Below, piece after piece: positions 56,517 through 64,000 of a stretch of DNA of 64,000 nt (the stretch's first letter is position 1; every line of letters starts with the position of its first letter). Source of the DNA: Vibrio sp. HB236076. Its GTDB lineage: Bacteria; Pseudomonadota; Gammaproteobacteria; Enterobacterales; Vibrionaceae. Location: assembly GCF_040957575.1 (NCBI RefSeq), contig NZ_CP162601.1, forward strand, positions 1,674,001 to 1,738,000. Direction: 5' to 3'. The position numbers were made by a program, and so were the translations under genes. The notes beneath the pieces were generated by a model. The model did not search any database, had not been told where the DNA came from, and saw only the letters and a list, made by a program, of their open reading frames with translations.

Positions 56517-56851
56517 ACTTGTATCTCCACTAAAAATTGGCTCTGCACCTACAGCCTGTGCTGTAGACTCAGTACTGCGCGTATTCTAACGCATTCGCGT
56601 CAAAAAAGCTCCCTGACTATGTGATTAAATGCGCTAGGAAGCAAGACTTTCTTATTTAAAAAAAAACTCAAACCCCAATTTAGCGACTCCAATCACATAT
56701 TTGCAACTACAATCAGTAAGTTATCTAAACCTCATTATTATTCATAAAAATAATTCCCACGGACTTTGCATTTGTTTGATCTATAACTCCACCCGTGCTA
56801 TGCATATATATGAGCATTAAAGCTCATTACCATAAACGAAAGGATATCATT
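56517..56851. other. Divergent region between uvrY and the DUF3015 gene
   Basis: 335 bp without a gene. Contains the uvrY leader hairpin (56549-56566), a candidate promoter for the plus strand (TTGATC at 56776-56781, 17 bp, TGC-TATGCA at 56799-56804, extended -10), and a GAGC/GCTC hairpin (56811-56824) in the plus-strand leader. Confidence 0.45.
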
Positions 56852-57340
56852 ATGAAACGCAACAGTTTGGCTTTACTCACTCTTACCGCATGTACCCTGC
56901 TTTCTACCAATGCTTTGGCTGATGATGACATCGGTTGTGGATTGGGTTCGATGGTTTTTGCTGGGCAAGAAGGCAAGGTATTTAAAGTATTGGGCGCGAC
57001 CACCAACGGCACATCAGGCAACCAAACTTTTGGTATTACTTTTGGTACACTTGGTTGTGACGGCACCGGCACCATCACATCAGATCAAAAGCTCGCCATG
57101 TTCATCGATGGTAACATGGATAATCTGGCGCGTGATATCGCTGTCGGCCAAGGGGAAACCTTAGCCACACTGTCCGAAGTCTGGGGGATCCCACAAGAAC
57201 AGCAACCCGAATTTAATCAGTTTGCCAAAAACAATTTTGCGACCATTTTCCACGATGAAAATACCACGTCGGATCAAGTTCTCAACCGATTAAATACCAT
57301 GCTAAAACAGCAAGACTCTCTCGCGGCCTACGCAATTTAA
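56852..57340 (+). CDS. DUF3015 family secreted protein
   Basis: 162 aa from the ATG at 56852 (AGGA 8 nt upstream). Sec signal peptide MKRNSLALLTLTACTLLSTN with cleavage near ALA-D. The mature protein begins DDDIGCGLGSMVFAGQEGK and continues LGATTNGTSGNQTFGITFG and LGCDGTG, the DUF3015 pattern; two Cys could form a disulfide. The rest is helical (LARDIAVGQGETLATLSEVWG). Periplasmic or outer-membrane-associated protein of unknown function. Followed 24 bp later by the DUF4105 gene, so likely co-transcribed. Confidence 0.85.
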   Translation: MKRNSLALLTLTACTLLSTNALADDDIGCGLGSMVFAGQEGKVFKVLGATTNGTSGNQTFGITFGTLGCDGTGTITSDQKLAMFIDGNMDNLARDIAVGQGETLATLSEVWGIPQEQQPEFNQFAKNNFATIFHDENTTSDQVLNRLNTMLKQQDSLAAYAI

Positions 57341-57364
57341 TCAATTTTAATCTCTAAGGAAAAG

Positions 57365-59278
57365 GTGGCTTCAACGACGATGCCACCTTTAATAATGCCA
57401 ATGCCCGCAGTGTTCTTGCTCATTTTAGCGATTATTTTCTCGTTGCCTTCTACGGCCAAGCCCGTACTTAATGCCATTGATATGCGTCAGTTAGCCGAAA
57501 GCCCGTATTGGCTCAAACTCGGTCACTACCTCCCCCGTCCCTTTTTAATGGGCTGGAAAAGTACTGTCGACAGTCAAGATTTCTTTCTCGCCGACACGGG
57601 AAAAAGCGATCCTCTCGCCGAGTTAGAAGCCACCTTTAGTGCTATTTATCACCAAGACGCAGCGATTCGCCAATCAAGCCGTTGCCAATACCCGGCACGC
57701 TTTCTCTGGTTAGAGCGACAGTTGCAACCGAATCTCGATGACAGTGAAGCGGCTCAAAAAATCGTTCACTGCCACGAACTCAAACAATGGCAACGTATTT
57801 TAAACCCAGATACGATGACCTTAGTTTTCCCTACCGCCTATATGAATAACCCTTCATCGGCTTTCGGACACACGTTACTTAGAGTCAATGCGATCGATCA
57901 AACCCGTAATAAAGAATTGGTTGCCTTTGCGATTAACTTTGCAGCAGAACCAGACCCTGCTGACAATGCGGCCTTGTTCGCGGTTAAAGGTCTAATTGGC
58001 CAATACCCTGGGCAATTTGCCGTCATGCCCTATTATCGGAAAGTCAGAGAATACAACGACATTGAGTCCCGCGATATCTGGGAGTTTCCTTTGACTTTGT
58101 CCCGTCAAGAAGTCACGCGAGTATTGCGGCATTTGTGGGAGCTCAAAAGCGCGAAATTCGATTACTATTTCGTCGATGAAAACTGCTCATATCAACTGCT
58201 GTCTCTTTTACAATTAGCACGTGAAGATTTGGATTTGGTCAGCCAATTTCCCCTCTACGCCATTCCCTCTGACACGGTCACGGCGCTTGAGCAAGTAGGA
58301 TTGCTCGACTCTCCTCGTTATCGCGCCTCACAAGGGACGCGTTTAATTCATCAATCTCAACAGTTTGACAGTGCTTTGTTACCTTGGGTCGAACAATTAA
58401 AAGACGGTCAATCTCTTGAAGACAGTCCTCTGAGCGATGCGCAAAAAGTGGCGGTCTACGAGTTTACCTACCAATGGTATAACTTTGAGTTTTATCAAGA
58501 GGGGTTAGCGCGTCAACAAGCGGCCAAGCACATGACCAAGTGGCTAACACAACGCGCCAAGCTCTCGCCTCCTTCCCCGTTTACGCCTGTGGCCATCCCC
58601 GATGTCTCCCCTTTACAAGGACACGGGAGTCGCCGAGTTGGCCTTGGCGTTCAGCATTCGCAGGACAACGAAACCTTCTTGTTGTTTGACTGGCGTTTGG
58701 CTTATCACGATTTATTGGATAACAGCGACGGTTTTATTCCCGGCGCTCAATTGAGCTTTCTCGACAGCCATTGGGCTTTATCTTCATCTGACACGCTATC
58801 GTTAGAGCAACTCGATCTGATGAATATTTGGTCCATTGCCACCAGTGATGACTTGTTCAATAACTTGGCGTGGCATCTGCAATTTGGTTTTGATCGACTG
58901 CCAAGCCATCGCACTCAGCGAGATGGGCGCTTACACTTAAAAGGCTCGGGTGGACAAGCAATACACTTAACTGACCACGTGGTAGGCTATGCTCTGTTTG
59001 GCGGTGAAGTTGCTCACGGCAGTGCGACGAAACACAAAGTGCGGGTTGCGCCAGGTGCGGAAATAGGCGTGTTATGGCATATGGCCAACCATCATACCGT
59101 TAGGCTGAGCAGCGAACATTTTTATGCTTTGCAAAGTACGTCACCTCATCGTCATCAGGTGTCCCTCGATTGGCATTGGACACTATCCCAACATTGGGCA
59201 ATCAGAACCTCTTATCAATGGCAGCAGTGGCAAGCGGACCAACAACAATGGACAAGTAAAGCGTATTTTTATTATTGA
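57365..59278 (+). CDS. DUF4105 family envelope protein
   Basis: 637 aa from a GTG at 57365, chosen because AAGGA lies about 4 nt upstream; ATGs at 57380, 57395 and 57401 are alternatives. N-terminal hydrophobic signal (MPAVFLLILAIIFSLPSTA). The conserved DUF4105 core is at about 140-290: TLVFPTAYMNNPSSAFGHTL, GLIGQYPGQFAVMPYY, YNDIESRDIWEFPL and YYFVDENCSYQLLSLL, with a His and a Cys/Asn pair reminiscent of NlpC/P60-like or LRAT-like thiol hydrolases. The C-terminal 230 residues alternate short strands and end YFYY, like an outer-membrane beta-barrel with an aromatic last residue. Function unknown. Confidence 0.82.
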   Translation: MASTTMPPLIMPMPAVFLLILAIIFSLPSTAKPVLNAIDMRQLAESPYWLKLGHYLPRPFLMGWKSTVDSQDFFLADTGKSDPLAELEATFSAIYHQDAAIRQSSRCQYPARFLWLERQLQPNLDDSEAAQKIVHCHELKQWQRILNPDTMTLVFPTAYMNNPSSAFGHTLLRVNAIDQTRNKELVAFAINFAAEPDPADNAALFAVKGLIGQYPGQFAVMPYYRKVREYNDIESRDIWEFPLTLSRQEVTRVLRHLWELKSAKFDYYFVDENCSYQLLSLLQLAREDLDLVSQFPLYAIPSDTVTALEQVGLLDSPRYRASQGTRLIHQSQQFDSALLPWVEQLKDGQSLEDSPLSDAQKVAVYEFTYQWYNFEFYQEGLARQQAAKHMTKWLTQRAKLSPPSPFTPVAIPDVSPLQGHGSRRVGLGVQHSQDNETFLLFDWRLAYHDLLDNSDGFIPGAQLSFLDSHWALSSSDTLSLEQLDLMNIWSIATSDDLFNNLAWHLQFGFDRLPSHRTQRDGRLHLKGSGGQAIHLTDHVVGYALFGGEVAHGSATKHKVRVAPGAEIGVLWHMANHHTVRLSSEHFYALQSTSPHRHQVSLDWHWTLSQHWAIRTSYQWQQWQADQQQWTSKAYFYY

Positions 59279-59305
59279 TTGTGTTAATCTTGCCACTTTT
59301 AAGCA

Positions 59306-61765
59306 ATGATCATGGCGGAAAATCAAGTTGATGTCGGGTTTTTATTAACTCGTCAGGCTCGTGACAAAGGGCAGCGCACCGAAATCGAACTCTGGGTCTC
59401 TACCGATAATGGCCCTGTACAGCTTCTGGTTACCGATCAAGAGCCGGTGTGTTTTATTGCCACCGAGTCACTACCCAAAGCGCAATCACTGGCCATGCAG
59501 CACGGTTTAAATACTCGCTTTAATTCTCTATCGCTGAAAAATTTCCAGCATCAGGCGATGACAGCTTGTTACAACGTCACTATTTCGCAACACAAGCGGT
59601 GGCTTGAGGTGTTAGCTCAGGCCGACATCACCAGCTATGAAGACGATATACGGTTAGCGGATCGCTTTTTAATGGAGCGTTTTATTCAAGGTTCGATGGC
59701 GTTTGTCGGCCACAATTACACTTTGCCCCGCTATCGGCGCGTTCAACAAGCCAAAGTTCGCCCGGTCGAGTATCAGCCCAAGCTCACCATGGTATCACTG
59801 GACATTGAGTGTTCACAAAAAGGTATTTTGTACTCCGTGGGTCTTTATAGCGAGCTTGATAAACGGGTGATCATGGTCGGTGAACCGTCATCGAGTGCCA
59901 GGTCGACAAACTCACGTGATGATAAAAATGACGCCATCGACCACAGAGACGATAATAACCCGCCCTTGTCTGATGCTAGCTCTACCCCTATTCAATGGGT
60001 CACCAATGAAAAAGCGTTATTGATCGCCTTAACCGAGTGGTTTGATCGTTTTGATCCCGATGTCATCATCGGCTGGAATGTGATCGATTTTGATTTTCGT
60101 TTGTTATTTCAGCGCGCCCAATACCACCATCTCGCTTTTGCCATCGGCCGCGGCGGCCAAAAAGGTCACTATCGCCAATCGCAACAAAATAAAGGCTACC
60201 TCACCTTGCCAGGTCGCGTGGTGCTCGACGGTATTGATACCTTAAAAACCGCGACGTACCACTTTTCGTCTTGGTCGTTAGAAAATGTCGCTCAGCAGTT
60301 GCTCGGCGAAGGCAAAGCCATTGACGATCCTCACGATCGCATGGCACATATTAACCATATGTTTGCTCACGACAAACCGGCGTTGGCGTTTTACAACCTC
60401 AAAGACTGTCAACTGGTTGAGCGAATTTTTAAACACACACACATGCTTGAATTTGCCATTGAGCGCTCGAAATTGACCGGCGTCGAGCTTGACCGCGTCG
60501 GTGGCTCAGTGGCGGCATTTACCAATTTGTATTTACCAAGATTGCATCGCCAAGGGTATGTTGCGCCCAATTTAATGCCAGAAAATTGGCAAGCCAGCCC
60601 TGGCGGCTATGTGATGGACTCTAAACCCGGTTTGTATGATTCGGTGATCGTACTGGATTTTAAAAGCCTCTACCCGTCGATCATTCGCAGCTTTCTCATC
60701 GATCCTATGGGCTTAATCGAAGGGTTAGAACAACCGATTGGTACGGACGATCATCAATCGGTGCCCGGTTTTCGCGGCGGTCAGTTTCATCGCCAACACC
60801 ACTTTTTACCTGCGCTGATCGAAACCCTGTGGTCAGCGCGAGACCGAGCGAAAAAAGCGCAAGAGTGGGCCTTTTCTCAGGCGATAAAAATCATTATGAA
60901 TTCGTTTTACGGCGTGCTTGGCTCGTCGGGCTGCCGATTTTTTGATACGCGCCTTGCCTCAAGCATTACGATGCGCGGCCATGAAATCATGAAGCAAACT
61001 CGACAACTGATCGAGCAGCAAGGCTATGAGGTGATCTACGGCGACACCGATTCGACCTTTGTCTCTTTAGGTAAGCTAAGCGATCCGCAGCAAGCCGATC
61101 AGATCGGTAATGCGCTTGCGGCAAAGATCAACACTTGGTGGCAATCACACCTGAAAAGTCAATATCGGCTCGAGTCGGCGCTGGAAATTGAATACGAAAC
61201 CCACTACTTAAAGTTTTTGATGCCGACCATTCGCGGTCAAGAAACCGGTTCGAAAAAACGCTATGCCGGGCTGGTGGTCAAAAACGGCAAAGAAGAGATC
61301 ATCTTTAAGGGGTTAGAAAGCGCACGCACCGATTGGACTCCACTGTCTCATGAGTTTCAGGCTGAGCTGTATCAAAGGGTATTTCACGGCCAAGACCCGA
61401 GCCAATGGATCAGAGAGTTTGTTGAGCAGACCCAATCAGGCCAATGGGATCACAAACTGGTGTATCGCAAGCAGTTGCGCCGCGCGCTCAAAGAATATCA
61501 AAAGAACGTGCCACCGCAAGTCAGAGCCGCGCGTTTGGCCGATGAAAAAAACCGCCAACTCGGCCGGCCCCTGCAATATCAAAAACGCAGTTACATCGAA
61601 TACTATATCACCGTCAACGGGCCTGAACCCAAAAGCTATCTCACCAGCCCGATTGACTATCAGCACTATATAGATAAGCAACTCAAACCGGTGGCCGATG
61701 CAATTTTACCCTACATCAATTTGCAGTTTGACCAATTGGCGATCCCGCAGCTCGGACTGTTTTGA
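59306..61765 (+). CDS. polB: DNA polymerase II
   Basis: 819 aa (E. coli Pol II 783); a second ATG two codons later is possible. Family B polymerase with proofreading. Exonuclease motifs: SLDIECSQKGILYSVGLYS, GWNVIDFDFRLL, YNLKDCQLVERIF. Polymerase motifs: A VLDFKSLYPSIIRSF, B IKIIMNSFYGVLGSSGCRFF, C VIYGDTDSTFVSL. The last residues QLGLF are the beta-clamp motif. Extra length comes mainly from a polar, Asp/Ser/Asn-rich insert at about residues 192-225. In E. coli polB is SOS-induced; I see no LexA box in the 27 bp upstream or the preceding gene end. Confidence 0.97.
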   Translation: MIMAENQVDVGFLLTRQARDKGQRTEIELWVSTDNGPVQLLVTDQEPVCFIATESLPKAQSLAMQHGLNTRFNSLSLKNFQHQAMTACYNVTISQHKRWLEVLAQADITSYEDDIRLADRFLMERFIQGSMAFVGHNYTLPRYRRVQQAKVRPVEYQPKLTMVSLDIECSQKGILYSVGLYSELDKRVIMVGEPSSSARSTNSRDDKNDAIDHRDDNNPPLSDASSTPIQWVTNEKALLIALTEWFDRFDPDVIIGWNVIDFDFRLLFQRAQYHHLAFAIGRGGQKGHYRQSQQNKGYLTLPGRVVLDGIDTLKTATYHFSSWSLENVAQQLLGEGKAIDDPHDRMAHINHMFAHDKPALAFYNLKDCQLVERIFKHTHMLEFAIERSKLTGVELDRVGGSVAAFTNLYLPRLHRQGYVAPNLMPENWQASPGGYVMDSKPGLYDSVIVLDFKSLYPSIIRSFLIDPMGLIEGLEQPIGTDDHQSVPGFRGGQFHRQHHFLPALIETLWSARDRAKKAQEWAFSQAIKIIMNSFYGVLGSSGCRFFDTRLASSITMRGHEIMKQTRQLIEQQGYEVIYGDTDSTFVSLGKLSDPQQADQIGNALAAKINTWWQSHLKSQYRLESALEIEYETHYLKFLMPTIRGQETGSKKRYAGLVVKNGKEEIIFKGLESARTDWTPLSHEFQAELYQRVFHGQDPSQWIREFVEQTQSGQWDHKLVYRKQLRRALKEYQKNVPPQVRAARLADEKNRQLGRPLQYQKRSYIEYYITVNGPEPKSYLTSPIDYQHYIDKQLKPVADAILPYINLQFDQLAIPQLGLF

Positions 61766-61848
61766 AGACCTCGCTTAATGACTCCGTCGCTAAAGCCATT
61801 AACATCCCGTTAAACGCCGAGGCCAATATGGTTCAACGTAGAGACCAA

Positions 61849-62616
61849 TCAACCAATGCGAAATTCGGTTTTTTGGTACTGCTTTCCTAACCACTGGCCA
61901 AATTGATCAATAATGGCAATCGAAGAGCGTTTGGCCACTGGCTTTTGTAAATACAGCAATATGAGTCGCTTAATCATCACCTCTTGCTCCGGGTGATAAG
62001 ACAAAAAGGCCCGTGCACAATCGAGCGGCTCATCAAACCACTGCTGATCTTTGTGCATCACCAGCGAATACGCCGCTCGCAACAGCTTTTTCGCCACTTG
62101 ATATTGAGTGTTGAGCAGTGAAGCGGGGTCGTTGGCTTCGGCCATTTTACGCCGATGGTGCACGAGCCACTGTTCAAGATCCATATTCCAGAATTTGGCA
62201 ATTTCCCAACTCGGCTGATAGTCACCAAAGCACTCGGCCAAATCCTCACCGTATACACAGGTTGAGCAATGGCGCAGTAAAAAGCCCCAGTTGAGTACCC
62301 CTTCAAGCGAGGCGACTTGATCGAGCTGAGCAATTTTGAGCGACAAGCCATTCACTTGAGGGTGACGGCGTTGCAAGTGCCAGCGCAAGGTATTGAGTAA
62401 GGTGCTTTGCTTGGTGCCTAGCGAACGGTTGAGCACCATCACCATGTCGAGATTAGAACGCCCAGGTTTGGCGCAGCCGCGAGCGACACTGCCATAGAGG
62501 TAGAGGCTGTGTATCTGCTCGCCGAGTTCGCTTTGCAAAAACGAGATAACCATCTCCATAGCGGCCTGAAACTCAGCTTGATAAGGGGATGATGGTGAAA
62601 ATTTGCTTAAATACAT
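61849..62616 (-). CDS. Nucleotidyltransferase-domain protein, substrate unknown
   Basis: 255 aa. The Pol-beta-like motif LYLYGSVARGCAKPGRSNLD (about 38-57) has GS and ARG, with one clear acidic position (LDMVMV) where DxD is usual (SNLD in place of SDxD). Residues 60-110 complete the fold, and 140-255 is helical (NTQYQVAKKLLRAAYSLVMH), resembling aminoglycoside adenylyltransferase or MNT/HEPN-like proteins. The single acidic residue raises doubt about activity. It is transcribed alone, convergent with polB. I do not know a function. Confidence 0.7.
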   Translation of the reverse strand: MYLSKFSPSSPYQAEFQAAMEMVISFLQSELGEQIHSLYLYGSVARGCAKPGRSNLDMVMVLNRSLGTKQSTLLNTLRWHLQRRHPQVNGLSLKIAQLDQVASLEGVLNWGFLLRHCSTCVYGEDLAECFGDYQPSWEIAKFWNMDLEQWLVHHRRKMAEANDPASLLNTQYQVAKKLLRAAYSLVMHKDQQWFDEPLDCARAFLSYHPEQEVMIKRLILLYLQKPVAKRSSIAIIDQFGQWLGKQYQKTEFRIG

Positions 62617-62766
62617 TAGCCTGCGTTATCAAAAGAAAAACAATAAAAGTCAGCGTACCCAGCGTGGATAAACGCCTGCGCCCTTACCGAATGCCTTGCC
62701 ATACGGGGTGATAACAAGGTCATGTTCGATGATTTTACACTTGATAATCAATCGGGTGAAGGGCTG

Positions 62767-62775
62767 TTATCCACA
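62767..62775 (+). promoter_or_regulatory. DnaA 9-mer upstream of yeiP
   Basis: TTATCCACA, exact consensus, about 25 bp upstream of a perfect TATAAT (62800-62805). Could be chance. Confidence 0.3.
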
Positions 62776-62873
62776 GAATGGAACATTGATGAATACTTGT
62801 ATAATCAATCAGTTCCTCTTTGTTGATGGAACAGGTTATAATTGCCATCTCGTTTTTATTAAAGGTGCATTTT

Positions 62874-63440
62874 ATGCCAAAAGTCAGTGACATTAAAAAA
62901 GGCTTTGCTGTTGAATACAATGGCAAAATTTTATTAGTAAAAGATATTGAAGTGACCAAGCCAAGTGCTCGAGGTGCCTCGACCATTTATCGCTTCCGAT
63001 TTACTGATCTGGCAACCGGCGGAAAAGTGGATGAGCGCTTTAAGGCCGATGAACAACTCGACACCGTTGAAATGTTCAAACGCGCCGCGAGCTTTTCTTA
63101 TATCGATGGCGACGATTACATTTTCATGGACAATGAAGACTACTCTCAATACAGCTTTAAGAAAGACGACATTGAAGAGGAATTACTGTTCATCAATGAA
63201 GAGATCCAAGGGTTGCAAGTGGTGTTGATTAACGGCGAAGCGGCCGCGATTGATTTACCGGCCTCTGTCGAGCTCGTCATTGAAGAAACAGACCCGTCAA
63301 TTAAAGGCGCTTCAGCTTCTGCACGAACCAAACCGGCCCGCTTTGCTACTGGTCTTGTTGTGCAAGTGCCCGAATACATTGCCACTGGCGATCGCATTAT
63401 TGTTAATACCGCAGAACGCAAATACATGAGCCGAGCGTAA
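62874..63440 (+). CDS. yeiP: Elongation factor P-like protein YeiP
   Basis: 188 aa from the ATG at 62874 (AAGG 7-8 nt upstream); E. coli YeiP is 190. Three EF-P-type beta domains: N-terminal KOW-like SDIKKGFAVEYNGKILLVKD, middle OB IFMDNEDYSQYSF, and C-terminal PSIKGASASARTKPARFATG. The loop that carries the modified Lys34 in EF-P (KPGKGQA) reads KPSARGAS, the YeiP type. EF-P-like proteins relieve ribosome stalling on certain motifs. Confidence 0.93.
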   Translation: MPKVSDIKKGFAVEYNGKILLVKDIEVTKPSARGASTIYRFRFTDLATGGKVDERFKADEQLDTVEMFKRAASFSYIDGDDYIFMDNEDYSQYSFKKDDIEEELLFINEEIQGLQVVLINGEAAAIDLPASVELVIEETDPSIKGASASARTKPARFATGLVVQVPEYIATGDRIIVNTAERKYMSRA

Positions 63441-63444
63441 TTTT

Positions 63445-63765
63445 ATGAGTGAACTGATTTCTTATGACGATGTGATCGACGCCGCCTACGACATTTTTCT
63501 CGAGATGGCGCCTGATAACCTCGAACCTGCTGATGTGATTATTTTCACTGCGCAATTTGAAGAGCGCGGCGCTGCAGAACTGGTTGAAACCGGTGCAGAT
63601 TGGCCACAACACGTGGGTTTTGATACCGCCGATGAGCAGTACGCTGAAGTGAGAATCGGCCTAGTTAATGAAGACAATGACGAACTCGATGATGTCTTTG
63701 CTCGCCTTCTTATCAGCCGCGACCCTGAGCAAAAATTTTGCCATATCCTTTGGAAACGCGATTAA
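63445..63765 (+). CDS. yciU: YciU/DUF440 family putative DNA-mimic protein
   Basis: 106 aa, very acidic (Asp/Glu-rich, e.g. VNEDNDELDDVFARLL). SELISYDDVIDAAYDIFLEMAPDNLEPADV and a final CHILWKRD match DUF440 (HI1450/YciU), proposed double-stranded DNA mimics. Begins 4 bp after yeiP, so co-transcribed. Function unproven. Confidence 0.9.
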   Translation: MSELISYDDVIDAAYDIFLEMAPDNLEPADVIIFTAQFEERGAAELVETGADWPQHVGFDTADEQYAEVRIGLVNEDNDELDDVFARLLISRDPEQKFCHILWKRD

Positions 63766-63770
63766 CTCTT

Positions 63771-63830
63771 AGACAGTTTATAACAGTGTAGGACAGTACA
63801 ACACAGTTTAAGACAGTAAAATACAGTGGT
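63771..63830. repeat. Six ACAGT pentamers at exact 10-bp period
   Basis: ACAGT begins at 63773, 63783, 63793, 63803, 63813 and 63823, with variable, mostly A/T, 5-bp spacers. All copies face the same side of the helix. It follows yciU by a few bases. Confidence 0.9.
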
Positions 63831-63836
63831 ATTTCC

Positions 63837-63866
63837 CTCGTTCCCTCGCTCCCGCGTGGGAACGAG
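63837..63866. repeat. REP-like palindrome
   Basis: CTCGTTCCC (63837-63845) and GGGAACGAG (63858-63866), 9-bp stem with a GC-rich 12-nt loop. The GTTCCC...GGGAACGAG core resembles a REP family common in gammaproteobacteria. Confidence 0.65.
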
Positions 63867-63885
63867 TGGCAATGAAAGAATAAAA

Positions 63886-63908
63886 AAAGCCCGCACTTGG
63901 CGGGCTTT
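63886..63908 (-). terminator. Terminator of the right-edge gene
   Basis: AAAGCCCGC (63886-63894) and GCGGGCTTT (63900-63908), 5-nt loop, A-run at 63882-63888 giving a U-run on the minus strand. Confidence 0.9.
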
Positions 63909-63925
63909 CTCAACAATAATAACGA

Positions 63926-64000
63926 TTAACGGCGACGCGGCTTGGCTGGTCCATCATTGCGGCTGCGCTTAGCAGGTGAGTCATTACGACTGCGCTGATT
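63926..64000 (-). CDS. C-terminal end of a basic protein, probably a DEAD-box RNA helicase
   Basis: 24 codons and a stop, running off the right edge. The tail is Arg/Lys/Asn/Pro-rich with a repeat (RNDSPAKRSRNDGPAKPRRR), as in the disordered C-termini of SrmB/RhlE/DeaD helicases. The catalytic core is outside the window, so the family is a guess. Confidence 0.45.
   Translation of the reverse strand, partial: NQRSRNDSPAKRSRNDGPAKPRRR

Noticed and set aside
1..64000. CRISPR array, prophage, integron, toxin-antitoxin or restriction system
   Set aside because: No regularly spaced long repeats, integrase, transposase, phage structural gene or paired small toxin genes were seen; gene order is ordinary core chromosome.

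Overview
The window is chromosomal DNA from a gammaproteobacterium of the Vibrionaceae; I cannot fix the genus. The evidence is gene content and order: the norspermidine pathway (fused diaminobutyrate aminotransferase/decarboxylase, carboxynorspermidine dehydrogenase, nspC), a MarR regulator of CosR type divergent from a BCCT osmolyte carrier, Vibrio-type families (DUF2947, DUF2982, IrpA-like imelysin) and VarA/UvrY-type signalling. Blocks shared with E. coli are also present: ycjX-ycjF-tyrR, pabB-nudL-sdaA, nrdA-nrdB-yfaE and uvrY-uvrC-pgsA-tRNA. No prophage, integron, IS element, CRISPR array or plasmid backbone is visible; the window is mostly core chromosome.

Layout. 1-2.5 kb: end of a 2OG-Fe(II) oxygenase gene and an EAL-domain protein. 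2.7-9.9 kb, minus strand: DUF2947, rimJ, tyrR (with a TyrR-like box just upstream), ycjF, ycjX, a two-helix membrane protein and class I fumarase. 10-19.6 kb, plus strand: pabB, nudL, sdaA, asnS, aspC, a cNMP/CBS/DUF294 protein and its partner exonuclease. 19.7-23.7 kb: two tandem chemoreceptors of equal length with nearly identical signalling halves. 23.8-26.3 kb: BCCT carrier and cosR with a rich intergenic region. 26.6-28.7 kb: two uncharacterised genes and ycbL.

28.8-33.9 kb: a four-gene envelope operon (IrpA-like imelysin, DUF1111 cytochrome, imelysin lipoprotein, DUF1513) behind a Fur-like box. 34-43.2 kb: ribA, gyrA, ubiG and nrdAB-yfaE; nrdA has a DnaA box, a promoter and candidate NrdR sites. 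43.4-50.5 kb: a CinA-like protein and the norspermidine operon, preceded by a long structured leader. 50.8-52.5 kb: umuDC under a LexA box. 52.7-56.5 kb: four tRNA genes, pgsA, uvrC and uvrY. 56.8-64 kb: a DUF3015-DUF4105 pair, polB, a nucleotidyltransferase, the EF-P-like yeiP, yciU and the edge of another gene.

Themes: nucleotide supply and DNA repair (nrdAB, umuDC, uvrC, polB, gyrA), polyamine synthesis, osmotic and iron adaptation, chemotaxis. Non-coding DNA carries most of the unusual signals: a dispersed element of about 130-170 bp with TACCAATCT/AGATTGGTA ends, six ACAGT pentamers at an exact 10-bp period beside a REP-like palindrome, several well-formed operator palindromes, and the leader upstream of the diaminobutyrate gene. 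All comparisons with named proteins are from memory of families, not from searches; lengths and mismatch counts were made by eye.
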